Assembly (NCBI GenBank): GCA_028703035.1
Contig: JAQVNR010000028.1
Location: 1-16,365, forward strand
Direction of reading: 5' to 3'
Length of the DNA stretch: 16,365 nt
From: Bacilli bacterium
GTDB taxonomy: Bacteria; Bacillota_I; Bacilli_A; RF39; UBA660
How positions within the stretch are numbered: position 1 is the first letter of the stretch; every line of letters begins with the position of its first letter. The position numbers and the translations under genes were made by a program. Shown in pieces: positions 7,640-14,403 of this stretch. Below the pieces are notes generated by a model. That model did not search any database and had not been told where the DNA came from. It worked only from the letters and a program-made list of their open reading frames with translations.

Positions 7640-7927
7640 ATGGCTAAACAAAAGAAAGTAAAACTAAGTGGAGTAGATAAATTTATGATAACAATTTTAG
7701 TTAGTCTAGCTCTTCTTACGCCACTTATAGTTGTTTTATCAAAAAGTATTCTTTCAAGAAGTAATATTGAAGTTGAAAAAATAAAATCTAAAGTAGAAAA
7801 ACAAGAAACAATTAATGAAAGCTTAATGATGAAAATAAATGAACTAGCTAGTTTGTCAAATATTCAAGACGTTGCTAAGGAGTTTGGGTTAAGTTATATT
7901 AATGATAATATTATAGTAATAAAATAG
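7640..7927 (+). CDS. ftsL: FtsL-like division protein
   Basis: 95 residues with the FtsL layout: short basic cytoplasmic tail, one membrane segment (about 16-37), then a coiled-coil stretch (about 40-70) and a short C-terminus. FtsL is poorly conserved, so the call rests on this architecture and on the position between rsmH and the division transpeptidase, which is the standard ftsL place. In that role it would pair with FtsB/DivIC and activate the septal synthase. Two bases separate it from rsmH; GAAAGG at the end of rsmH can act as ribosome site. Confidence 0.78.
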   Translation: MAKQKKVKLSGVDKFMITILVSLALLTPLIVVLSKSILSRSNIEVEKIKSKVEKQETINESLMMKINELASLSNIQDVAKEFGLSYINDNIIVIK

Positions 7928-7941
7928 GGTGGCGATTAAAA

Positions 7942-10098
7942 ATGAAAAAAGGGAACAATTGCGTAAAATTAAATGAATACTTTTTAATTGTAATTGTTCT
8001 TTTATTTGTTTTAATAGGTGTGAAAATAGTTTATGTCGCAGTTTCTCCAGCTGTTGATGGCATTGATTTAAAAGCTCTAGCGCTTTCCAACCGAACCGCA
8101 TCGAAAACAATTAGAGCCAGTAGAGGAACAATTTATGACATTAATGCTGAGGTTTTAGCTGGAGACGTCCGGTCCTATACAGTTATTGCTTACTTATCAG
8201 AATCAAGAACAAGTGATGTTGATAATCCTCATCATGTAGTTGAAAAAGAAGCAACTGCTAAAAGTTTGAGTCCTTTACTTGAAGTTAGTGAAGAGTATAT
8301 CCTAGAGCGTCTTAATGAGGATAAATATCAAGTAGAGTTTGGGGCAAGTGGTAGAGCAATTACTGAGCTTAAAAAACAAGCAATTGAAGCCTTAGATTTA
8401 CCAGGTATTGATTTTATTGAAGATTCTAAAAGAGATTATCCAAATGGTGATTTTGCTTCTTATTTAATCGGTTATGCTCGAAAAAATGATCAAGGAATCA
8501 TTGCTGGAGAAATGGGAATTGAATCTAAATATGATGACATGCTAAAGGGAATCGATGGCAAAATTACTTATGAAAAAGATGCCTATGGCTATAAAATGGC
8601 CGGTAAAATGGAAGTTATAGAGCCAGCTAGTAATGGCTATGATATTTACTTAACAATTGATTCTAATATTCAAATGTATTTAGAAAATGCAATAATGGAA
8701 ATGGAAAAGAAAGGTCTTGAATGGGCAACTTTTACAATTGCGGATGCAAAGTCAGGTGCAATAATTGCATCAAGCTCATCACCAAGTTTTGATCCCAATG
8801 TTTTAGAAATTGAAAATTATAGTAATCCTTTAACATCTTATGCATATGAGCCAGGCTCAACTATGAAAATATTTTCATTTATGGCAGCTATGGAAAGTGG
8901 TAAATATAATGGTGATAAGTTATATCAATCTGGTAATATTGTTGTTGATGATTATAAAATTAGTGATTGGAACAATTATGGTTGGGGAAAAATTTCCTTT
9001 GATACTGGTTTTATTTATTCTTCAAATACAGCGGCAGTTAGAATTGGCCAAAGCATAGGCCGCGATTATTTAACTGATTTTTATGAAAATTTAGGCTTTA
9101 ATCAAAAAACTAAAATTGAACTTCCCAATGAATATGAGGGATCTCTAGAACTTGTTTATGAGTCTGAACTAGCAAGTGCCTCTTATGGGCAAGGAATTAC
9201 AACAACCCCAATTCAAAATATTCAAGCACTTACTACTCTTACTAATAATGGAACAACAATGAAACCTTATCTAATTTCAAAAATAGTTGATTCAAGCACG
9301 GGTGAAGTAGTTTATGAAGGACAGAAGACGGAAATAAATAAAGTTGCTAGTAAAGATACGATTAATAAAATTTTAGATTTAATGGATTTGGTTGTCAATA
9401 ATGAGGACCGCACCGCAACAGGTGTTGGATATCATACTGATGCTGTTACTTTAGTTGGCAAAACTGGAACTGCTCAATATACCAAAGCCGATGGAAAATA
9501 TTCATCAGGAACATTTAATAATATTAGATCATTTTCTGGAGTTTTTCCGAAAGAAAATCCAGAATATATAATTTACTTTTCAGTTAAAGACTTTATTGGT
9601 TCATCATCTGATTTAGGAAGAATTACTAAATCGGTAGTTGAGTCAATTGCTAAATATAAAAATCTTAGTGAGCATGAATCGAAAGTAGATAAAGCAAAAA
9701 TAGTTACCGTTAAAAACTATATTAATTCTTCAATAGATGATATTAAGAAAAGTCTTGATTCATCAGGTTTAGTACCAATAATTATTGGTACTGGAGATAT
9801 TATTATTAATCAATCTATTTTAAAAAATACTAAAGTTATACATGGTACAAAAATACTCCTTTTAACTAGTGGTAATGAATACCATATGCCAAATGTTATT
9901 GGTTGGAGTAGTAGTGAAATAATTAATCTAGCTAATCTTCTGAAATTAAGTTATAATATAAATGGATTTGGTAAAGTTGTCAATGTTTCTATTTTACCGG
10001 ATCAAATAATTAATCAGGAAGATATTTTAAACATAACTTTAGATAGTAGGAGTGTAGTAAATGAAAAAGAAGAAGACAAAGAAAAAGAACAAATTTAA
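7942..10098 (+). CDS. ftsI: Class B penicillin-binding protein with PASTA domains (division transpeptidase)
   Basis: 718 residues: cytoplasmic tail, one membrane anchor (about 13-34), a PBP dimerisation/pedestal domain (about 55-230), the transpeptidase domain and two C-terminal PASTA-type repeats (about 588-645 and 648-700). Active-site motifs are complete: STMK with nucleophile S306 and K309, SSN (360-362), and KTG (507-509). It cross-links septal peptidoglycan outside the membrane and corresponds to PBP2B/PBP2x (FtsI) of Bacillota; PASTA repeats bind peptidoglycan or stabilise the enzyme. The start ATG is preceded by GGGTGGCGAT with 5 bases of spacing. The very acidic/basic C-terminal tail (EKEEDKEKEQ) is produced where the frame overlaps the next gene by 38 bp. 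A SpoVD-like role is less likely given the position after ftsL. Confidence 0.94.
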   Translation: MKKGNNCVKLNEYFLIVIVLLFVLIGVKIVYVAVSPAVDGIDLKALALSNRTASKTIRASRGTIYDINAEVLAGDVRSYTVIAYLSESRTSDVDNPHHVVEKEATAKSLSPLLEVSEEYILERLNEDKYQVEFGASGRAITELKKQAIEALDLPGIDFIEDSKRDYPNGDFASYLIGYARKNDQGIIAGEMGIESKYDDMLKGIDGKITYEKDAYGYKMAGKMEVIEPASNGYDIYLTIDSNIQMYLENAIMEMEKKGLEWATFTIADAKSGAIIASSSSPSFDPNVLEIENYSNPLTSYAYEPGSTMKIFSFMAAMESGKYNGDKLYQSGNIVVDDYKISDWNNYGWGKISFDTGFIYSSNTAAVRIGQSIGRDYLTDFYENLGFNQKTKIELPNEYEGSLELVYESELASASYGQGITTTPIQNIQALTTLTNNGTTMKPYLISKIVDSSTGEVVYEGQKTEINKVASKDTINKILDLMDLVVNNEDRTATGVGYHTDAVTLVGKTGTAQYTKADGKYSSGTFNNIRSFSGVFPKENPEYIIYFSVKDFIGSSSDLGRITKSVVESIAKYKNLSEHESKVDKAKIVTVKNYINSSIDDIKKSLDSSGLVPIIIGTGDIIINQSILKNTKVIHGTKILLLTSGNEYHMPNVIGWSSSEIINLANLLKLSYNINGFGKVVNVSILPDQIINQEDILNITLDSRSVVNEKEEDKEKEQI

Positions 10099-10612
10099 AA
10101 AATATTTAAAAAAGTTTTTTAATTCTGTTAAATTTTTAATTATAATTTTAATCTTAATAATAGTAGTATTACTTTTGTTTTGTAATCATTTAATGAATGC
10201 AAACAAAACCTATATGTTTAGCGGAGCAAGTGATTATGTAACTATTTTAAATGGAGTAATCAGCTTAAATTATGATGTTAACTTATTATCTGGTTCTGAT
10301 ATTAACTATGTTATGGAAGAGGATAAAATAGTATCTGAATATAAAATTGGCTATTATATTTTTAAAGATAATACTTTATCACCATTTGTTATTAAAACTG
10401 GAACTGATGATGAAGGGCTTTCATTAAAAGGTCTTATTAATGAGATGAGTGCATTTAATATTACCGAGCCATACAATATTAAAAGATTCTTTACTAAAGA
10501 AAACAAAGAAGCATTAGAAGAGGGATTATATTTTATTATTGAAGCTAAAACTATTGATAATGAAGAAATACTCGATAAGACTGAAATTAGTTTGTCAAAG
10601 GTATCTAATTAG
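10061..10612 (+). CDS. Unknown bitopic membrane protein at the end of the mra operon
   Basis: 183 residues. The first 20 are extremely basic (mostly Lys), followed by one long hydrophobic segment (about 23-41) and an extracytoplasmic domain of ~140 residues rich in Asn, Ile and acidic residues. I recognise no family. It overlaps the transpeptidase gene by 38 bp in another frame; TAGGAG at 10047-10052 lies 8 bases before the ATG, so it is a real coupled gene. Position (after ftsI) and topology (N-in, one pass) resemble DivIB/FtsQ, but no POTRA domain is evident, so that identity is only a possibility. mraY, murD and ftsW, which often follow, are absent. A terminator overlaps its stop codon. 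Confidence 0.75.
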   Translation: MKKKKTKKKNKFKKYLKKFFNSVKFLIIILILIIVVLLLFCNHLMNANKTYMFSGASDYVTILNGVISLNYDVNLLSGSDINYVMEEDKIVSEYKIGYYIFKDNTLSPFVIKTGTDDEGLSLKGLINEMSAFNITEPYNIKRFFTKENKEALEEGLYFIIEAKTIDNEEILDKTEISLSKVSN

Positions 10613-10624
10613 ATATCTTTTTTT
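10597..10624 (+). terminator. Rho-independent terminator closing the mra operon
   Basis: 10-bp stem AAAGGTATCT/AGATATCTTT (10597-10606 with 10611-10620, one G-T pair), loop AATT, then a T-run to 10624. The stem spans the last codons and stop of the upstream gene. Confidence 0.85.
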
Positions 10625-10668
10625 CTTGTTATAGATTAATCTAATTACTCCGAATATTAAAACTCTCG

Positions 10669-10674
10669 TATAAT
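10669..10674 (+). promoter_or_regulatory. Candidate -10 box of the lysis cassette
   Basis: A perfect TATAAT lies at 10669-10674 after a terminator and before the first lysis gene. No good -35 was found; TTACTC at 10645-10650 is poor. The predicted transcript start (about 10681) falls on the GTG codon at 10682, leaving almost no leader. Confidence 0.45.
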
Positions 10675-10681
10675 ATATTAG

Positions 10682-10993
10682 GTGGGTGATAAAATAAAAG
10701 ATGATAAGATTTTTGAAAAGTTAATAAGTATTGAAGAAAAAAGTAAAAATAATAATTGCCGAATTAATAATTTAGAAAAAGAAACTAAAAATATTAGTCA
10801 AAGTGTTGTTGCAATTAAAGAAATAGCCATAGAAATTAAATATATGCGAATTGATATAGTTGATATAATAGCTAGATTAAAAGAGCTTGAAAATATCCCT
10901 AAAAACCGATGGAATGATTTGATTAAAGTAATTATTACAGTTGTTATCACCACCCTAACTACTTTTATTTTTATAAAATTAGGACTTAAATGA
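10682..10993 (+). CDS. XhlA-like phage lysis protein
   Basis: 103 residues: a charged coiled-coil-prone region (about 8-75) followed by NRWNDLIKVI and one C-terminal membrane helix (about 79-100). This is the architecture of the hemolysin XhlA family, small phage/prophage proteins that assist holin-mediated lysis by localising to the inner face of the membrane. The call rests on architecture, the Trp-containing helix before the membrane segment and the holin next door (4 bases away). The start is uncertain: GTG 10682 is part of a strong ribosome-binding-like sequence (GGTGGGTGAT) and close to the predicted transcript start. An in-frame ATA at 10694 stands nearer to normal spacing. No in-frame ATG fits. 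Confidence 0.65.
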   Translation: MGDKIKDDKIFEKLISIEEKSKNNNCRINNLEKETKNISQSVVAIKEIAIEIKYMRIDIVDIIARLKELENIPKNRWNDLIKVIITVVITTLTTFIFIKLGLK

Positions 10994-10997
10994 AAGG

Positions 10998-11216
10998 GTG
11001 ATTAATATCAGTAATAAATTATATGATATTTTAAAATTTATTGCTAGCATTGTTTTACCAGCCTTAGGCTCTTTATATTTTGCACTTGCAACAATCTGGA
11101 ATCTTCCTTTTGGAGAAGAAGTAGTTGGAACAATTGCGGTTGTTACAACATTTTTAGGCACGGTATTAAAAATATCAAATAACAATTATTATAAGGAAGT
11201 GATAAATATTGAATAG
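10998..11216 (+). CDS. Phage holin, Dp-1 type
   Basis: 72 residues with two membrane segments (about 12-30 and 44-58). Residues NKLYDILKFIASIVLPALG, then ATIWNLPFGEEVVGTI and FLGTVLKIS match the Dp-1 phage holin family (KLYD-LK-IA-I-LPAL, W-LP--E-V-TI, TFLG). Holins form membrane lesions that release the endolysin. The gene sits 4 bases after the XhlA-like gene and two genes before a cell-wall hydrolase. Initiation is odd: GTG 10998 lies inside AAAGGGTGAT, itself an excellent ribosome site, and the codon at the spacing used by neighbouring genes is ATC 11007. Confidence 0.85.
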   Translation: MINISNKLYDILKFIASIVLPALGSLYFALATIWNLPFGEEVVGTIAVVTTFLGTVLKISNNNYYKEVINIE

Positions 11217-11334
11217 TTTAACTAAAGAAGAAATAGCTGAGCTTTTAGCTTTAGAGGTAATAGAAACTGAAGAAACTTTCGATGATGCTCATGTTCATAA
11301 TCATGAAATAATAGATGGTGATGCAGATGATTAA
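11209..11334 (+). CDS. 41-residue acidic peptide between holin and endopeptidase
   Basis: Begins at TTG 11209, 5 bases after AAGGAAGTGAT (11193-11203), overlapping the end of the holin gene by 8 bp in another frame and ending 5 bases inside the endopeptidase gene. The product starts MNSLTKEEIAELLALEVIE and continues with DDAHVHNHEIIDGDADD: strongly acidic, with a His cluster (HVHNH) and no membrane segment. I do not recognise it. The tight overlaps on both sides, the good ribosome site and its place in the cassette support a real gene; a metal-binding or holin/endolysin-regulating role would be speculation. Confidence 0.55.
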   Translation: MNSLTKEEIAELLALEVIETEETFDDAHVHNHEIIDGDADD

Positions 11335-12013
11335 GTTAAAATATCCTCTTAACTATATTGCGATAACAAGCGGATATAAAACCGAAAATCGACCAAATCA
11401 TGCGGCAATTGATTTAGGTTGGAATAGAAATTATGGGGGAAATGATGTATTAGTTTATGCTCCCCAAGACGGTAAAGTTACCTTAGTTGTTGATGGCAAA
11501 GATAATAATTTGAATTCAGCAACAGATGCTGGAAACTTAGTTAAAATCCAGCATAAAGATAAACTAACAACTAGAGTAATTCATCTAAAAAAAGGAAGTA
11601 TTAAGGTAAAAACAGGCGATGTTGTGCAAAAAGGCCAAATTTTAGCGAGAATGAACAATAGTGGTTATTCATTCGGGCCTCATCTTCATTATGATGTATG
11701 GTTTGATGGTCTTAAAGTAAATCCAATTCTTTATACTTACTACTATGATGATCAAGTAGTAAATCCAGAAACTTTAAAAAAATATAAACTACTAAAATAT
11801 ACTCCTGATGATAATCTAAAACTATATGATAAAGTTCTGCCAATAAAGCTAGTTAACTGGCAAGGAAAGAGCTTAATTCAGTATGATAAAGTTTACTATA
11901 TAACTAAACTTGAACCAAAAAGAAATACCGCTGTATTAAGTGCACTTAGAGGAAACAAATATAAAGTTTGGGCAAGACTAGATATAAATAATATCAAAAA
12001 AGTTAGTGATTAA
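11327..12013 (+). CDS. M23-family peptidoglycan endopeptidase (endolysin)
   Basis: 228 residues. The LytM/lysostaphin-type zinc peptidase domain (about 1-140) has the full metal and catalytic set: H25 and D29 in NHAAIDLGW, H86 in RVIHL, and H119/H121 in GPHLHYD. These enzymes cut peptide cross-links of peptidoglycan. The C-terminal ~80 residues (about 150-228) include YDKVYYITKLE and KYKVWARL, suggestive of an SH3-like wall-binding domain. No signal peptide is present; together with the adjacent holin this fits export by a holin rather than Sec. ATG 11327 is chosen because GGTGAT lies 4 bases upstream; an in-frame ATG at 11315 precedes that site. A terminator overlaps the stop. Confidence 0.88.
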   Translation: MIKLKYPLNYIAITSGYKTENRPNHAAIDLGWNRNYGGNDVLVYAPQDGKVTLVVDGKDNNLNSATDAGNLVKIQHKDKLTTRVIHLKKGSIKVKTGDVVQKGQILARMNNSGYSFGPHLHYDVWFDGLKVNPILYTYYYDDQVVNPETLKKYKLLKYTPDDNLKLYDKVLPIKLVNWQGKSLIQYDKVYYITKLEPKRNTAVLSALRGNKYKVWARLDINNIKKVSD

Positions 12014-12027
12014 ACTGACTTTTTTTT
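11996..12027 (+). terminator. Rho-independent terminator closing the lysis cassette
   Basis: 12-bp stem AAAAAAGTTAGT/ACTGACTTTTTT (11996-12007 with 12014-12025, one G-T pair) around loop GATTAA, continuing into a T-run to 12027. It contains the endopeptidase stop codon. Confidence 0.85.
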
Positions 12028-12059
12028 CTATAAAACATAAAATATATAAGGTGATGTAA

Positions 12060-13004
12060 ATGAAAGAAAATAAAGTAGATGAAAACTTTTATTATTTAAT
12101 GAAGTATATTAAAGAAAGAAATGTAGAAAAGATGATTATTGCAATTAAACAAAACTTTTTATATCTTAAATCTTATAATTTAAAAAAGTATCAATCGATT
12201 ACTAACTATTATAATAAATATAAATTATGGGGGACAATTGATTTAGATAATGATGATTTAGTATTAATAGAAAGGAATGCTGTATCGCTTGTTAATTATC
12301 AAAAAGATTTTGAGTGGCTTTATAATAGTTTAAGTGACTATAAATCAAAGATTATTCTTTTAAATATCTTAACTTACTGGTTAATGATTGATGATCAGAA
12401 GATTAATAATTTGCTTGATAATACTTATAGTCAGTATTTTGATTTAGATTTAATTAAGATAAATCAAAATGAAGTATTTGTTGATGTTGGAGCTTATACA
12501 GGGGATACTGTTGCTAAATATATTAATACATTTGGTAAAAACAATTACAAAATAATATATTGTTATGAGATGGTATCAGATAATATTAAATATTTAAATA
12601 ACACTATTAAAGAACTTGATTTAAGTAATGTGATTATTAGAGATAAAGCAGCAACAAACATAAATGATAAAGGTTTTATTAGTAGTGAAAAAATCTCTTC
12701 TGTTACTCAAGTTATAGAAGAGGGTGATATTGAAGTTAAAACAGTTAAAATTGATGATGATATAAAGGGACGAGTAACATTTATTAAAATGGATATTGAA
12801 GGAGGGGAGCTTAATGCTTTACTTGGTTTAAAAAATAAAATAAAAAAATATAAACCAAAACTTGCTATAAGTGTTTATCATAATAATAATCATTTATGGA
12901 AAATTCCTAAAATATTATCTTATTTAAATCCTAAATATAAATTTTATTTAAGATATTATGGTGGAGCTTTAGTTCCAACCGAATATATTTTATATGCAGT
13001 TTAA
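12060..13004 (+). CDS. FkbM-family SAM-dependent methyltransferase
   Basis: 314 residues. An N-terminal helical region (1-130) has no recognised match. It is followed by an FkbM-type Rossmann methyltransferase domain: FVDVGAYTGDT (140-150, cofactor loop), YCYEMVSDN (acidic end of strand 2), and FIKMDIEGGELNAL (from 241), the family's most conserved motif. FkbM enzymes O-methylate sugars, polyketides or other small targets; the substrate here is unknown, with surface glycans a reasonable guess. AAGGTGATG precedes the ATG with the same 4-base spacing as the endopeptidase gene. It is cut off from the lysis genes by a terminator and its stop codon directly abuts the stop of the convergent sortase gene. 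Confidence 0.88.
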   Translation: MKENKVDENFYYLMKYIKERNVEKMIIAIKQNFLYLKSYNLKKYQSITNYYNKYKLWGTIDLDNDDLVLIERNAVSLVNYQKDFEWLYNSLSDYKSKIILLNILTYWLMIDDQKINNLLDNTYSQYFDLDLIKINQNEVFVDVGAYTGDTVAKYINTFGKNNYKIIYCYEMVSDNIKYLNNTIKELDLSNVIIRDKAATNINDKGFISSEKISSVTQVIEEGDIEVKTVKIDDDIKGRVTFIKMDIEGGELNALLGLKNKIKKYKPKLAISVYHNNNHLWKIPKILSYLNPKYKFYLRYYGGALVPTEYILYAV

Positions 13005-13811
13005 TTATCTAACAGCCTTTTTAATAAGTTTAGCATGCATTACAACTTTTTCTTCTTTACTATAGCAAGTTGATAAAGTTATAATTTTATCTTGAGTGTT
13101 TAAATTAAGATTAAAGTTATAAGTGCTTCTATTTTTAAGCATATTTAAAAATTCTTGATATACTTCATCATCATAAAAGTTAGTCTCTATATAATCACTT
13201 GTCCTCTTTATGTGATAAACACTAAAGACTTGCCATAAAGTATTTTCTTTTTCAGTAGAAAGCTTTATTACATGATTATTTTTATTATTATACCAGTTAG
13301 ATTTAATAATATTTTTAAGAGAACCAAACATTGTCGTGTCAAGTCTTCCATGAGCATATAAGATAGTATTCTTATCAAAGTCATTTATATTATTTCGGTA
13401 ATCCATAAATACCCAGCCTGCATCATTATAATTTTTATTAAAATCTCTAGTTAAATAATAATCATTATTATTTGTTTGAACAAAGGGGTAGTTTATATTA
13501 GTGCCATTAACCTTAATCCAGCCAACTACATCACTATTAATAGTTTTTAAATCAGCAAAATTAACACTCATTAGATTCATTTTGATATAGTCCCAGTAAG
13601 GATTTTCTTTGTTCTCATCAGGATTAATTAACTCAGTATTATCATCATCTAAAGTTTCTTTAATTTCGGTATTTTTTAAATCATTAATCTGTTTTACAAT
13701 TATATTACTATCTATTTTCCACTTAATTATATTAATAAGTGAAATTATAAATATAATTATAAAAATAAACATCATCATTAAAATAAATAAATTTTTCCAT
13801 TTAATTTTCAT
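13005..13811 (-). CDS. srtB: Class B sortase with Lys at the catalytic Arg position
   Basis: 268 residues: N-terminal membrane anchor (about 7-30), a polar linker (about 35-75), then the sortase barrel. DVVGWIKVNGTNINYPFVQ, AGWVFMDYRNN, YAHGRLDTTMFG and TLSTCY are class B hallmarks. Catalytic H154 and C249 are present. The third residue, Arg before the VV-HAKL strand, reads K255 (KVVMHAKL), with a shorter loop after the Cys than in S. aureus SrtB. Sortases cut a C-terminal sorting signal and join the protein to cell-wall peptide. AGAGGT lies just upstream of the ATG. The gene opposes the FkbM gene with no spacing between stops. A secreted NPQT-ending protein is encoded about 0.6 kb away and may be its substrate. 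Confidence 0.93.
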   Translation of the reverse strand: MKIKWKNLFILMMMFIFIIIFIISLINIIKWKIDSNIIVKQINDLKNTEIKETLDDDNTELINPDENKENPYWDYIKMNLMSVNFADLKTINSDVVGWIKVNGTNINYPFVQTNNNDYYLTRDFNKNYNDAGWVFMDYRNNINDFDKNTILYAHGRLDTTMFGSLKNIIKSNWYNNKNNHVIKLSTEKENTLWQVFSVYHIKRTSDYIETNFYDDEVYQEFLNMLKNRSTYNFNLNLNTQDKIITLSTCYSKEEKVVMHAKLIKKAVR

Positions 13812-13827
13812 ATCTACCTCTTAAAAT

Positions 13828-13836
13828 ATTATAGCA
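13828..13836 (-). promoter_or_regulatory. Extended -10 promoter of the sortase gene
   Basis: On the minus strand, TGCTATAAT (plus-strand 13828-13836) is an extended -10 element ending 16 bases before the sortase ATG. The -35 region (TTTTAA at 17-base spacing) is poor, as is usual with extended -10 promoters. Confidence 0.55.
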
Positions 13837-13896
13837 GTAAAAGCAGTAAATTAAAAATATATTTTGGGGCATGATAAAATAAAGGAGGATAAAGTA

Positions 13897-14322
13897 GTGG
13901 GAATAATTTTTGCAATACTTGCTGGTTTATTAATGAGTATTCAAGGTGTATATAATACCAGGCTTATGGAATCATCTAGTATGTGGATTACGAACGTTTG
14001 GGTCCATTTTAGTGCTCTTTTAGTTTGTCTTATTATGTGGTTTTTCATGGGGCATAAAAACTTACTTACGGTTTTTAATGTCGATAATAAATTATATTTA
14101 GTCGGAGGAATATTAGGGGCATTTATTACTTTTACCGTGATAAAAGGAATTGATAAACTTGGACCAGCTCATGCAACAATGCTTATTTTACTTGCCCAAC
14201 TTATAATAGCCTATTTAATTGAAGTAATTGGTTTATTTGGTACTGAAAAGATAGCTTTTCAGTGGCCAAAACTTATAGGAGTAATCTTGATGTTAACGGG
14301 AATATTTGTCTTTAAAAAATAA
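13897..14322 (+). CDS. YdcZ/DUF606-type small DMT-superfamily membrane protein
   Basis: 141 residues with five predicted membrane segments (about 3-20, 34-52, 63-83, 93-113 and 124-140). Residues GLLMSIQGVYNTRL, WVHFSALLV, LGAFITFTVIKGIDKLGPA and LIIAYLIEVIGLFG match the YdcZ (DUF606) family, half-size relatives of the drug/metabolite transporter superfamily. The transported compound is unknown. The start is GTG 13897, 8 bases after AAAGGAGG (13881-13888); an upstream in-frame start at 13864 would place this ribosome site inside the gene. It is divergent from the sortase gene with an 85-base gap. Confidence 0.85.
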   Translation: MGIIFAILAGLLMSIQGVYNTRLMESSSMWITNVWVHFSALLVCLIMWFFMGHKNLLTVFNVDNKLYLVGGILGAFITFTVIKGIDKLGPAHATMLILLAQLIIAYLIEVIGLFGTEKIAFQWPKLIGVILMLTGIFVFKK

Positions 14323-14403
14323 AATTATTCCTTATTATTTAAGCGAAAAATATATTGCAAAAAAATGGATTATATTGTAATATTTATAATAGGAGATGAG
14401 AAA

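Noticed and set aside
10669..12027. Full prophage or tailocin
   Set aside because: Only lysis functions are present; flanking genes are division, methyltransferase and sortase genes, with no integrase, portal, tail or capsid gene.
13609..13824. Forward frame of 71 hydrophobic codons
   Set aside because: It is the complement of the AT-rich membrane anchor of the sortase; no ribosome site and no independent support.
14385..14390. TATAAT as promoter of the NPQT-protein gene
   Set aside because: Transcription would start at about 14397, after the ribosome site at 14391-14395, so it cannot serve the chosen start; an alternative TTGCAA/TAATAT pair (14355, 14378) leaves only a minimal leader and was not annotated.
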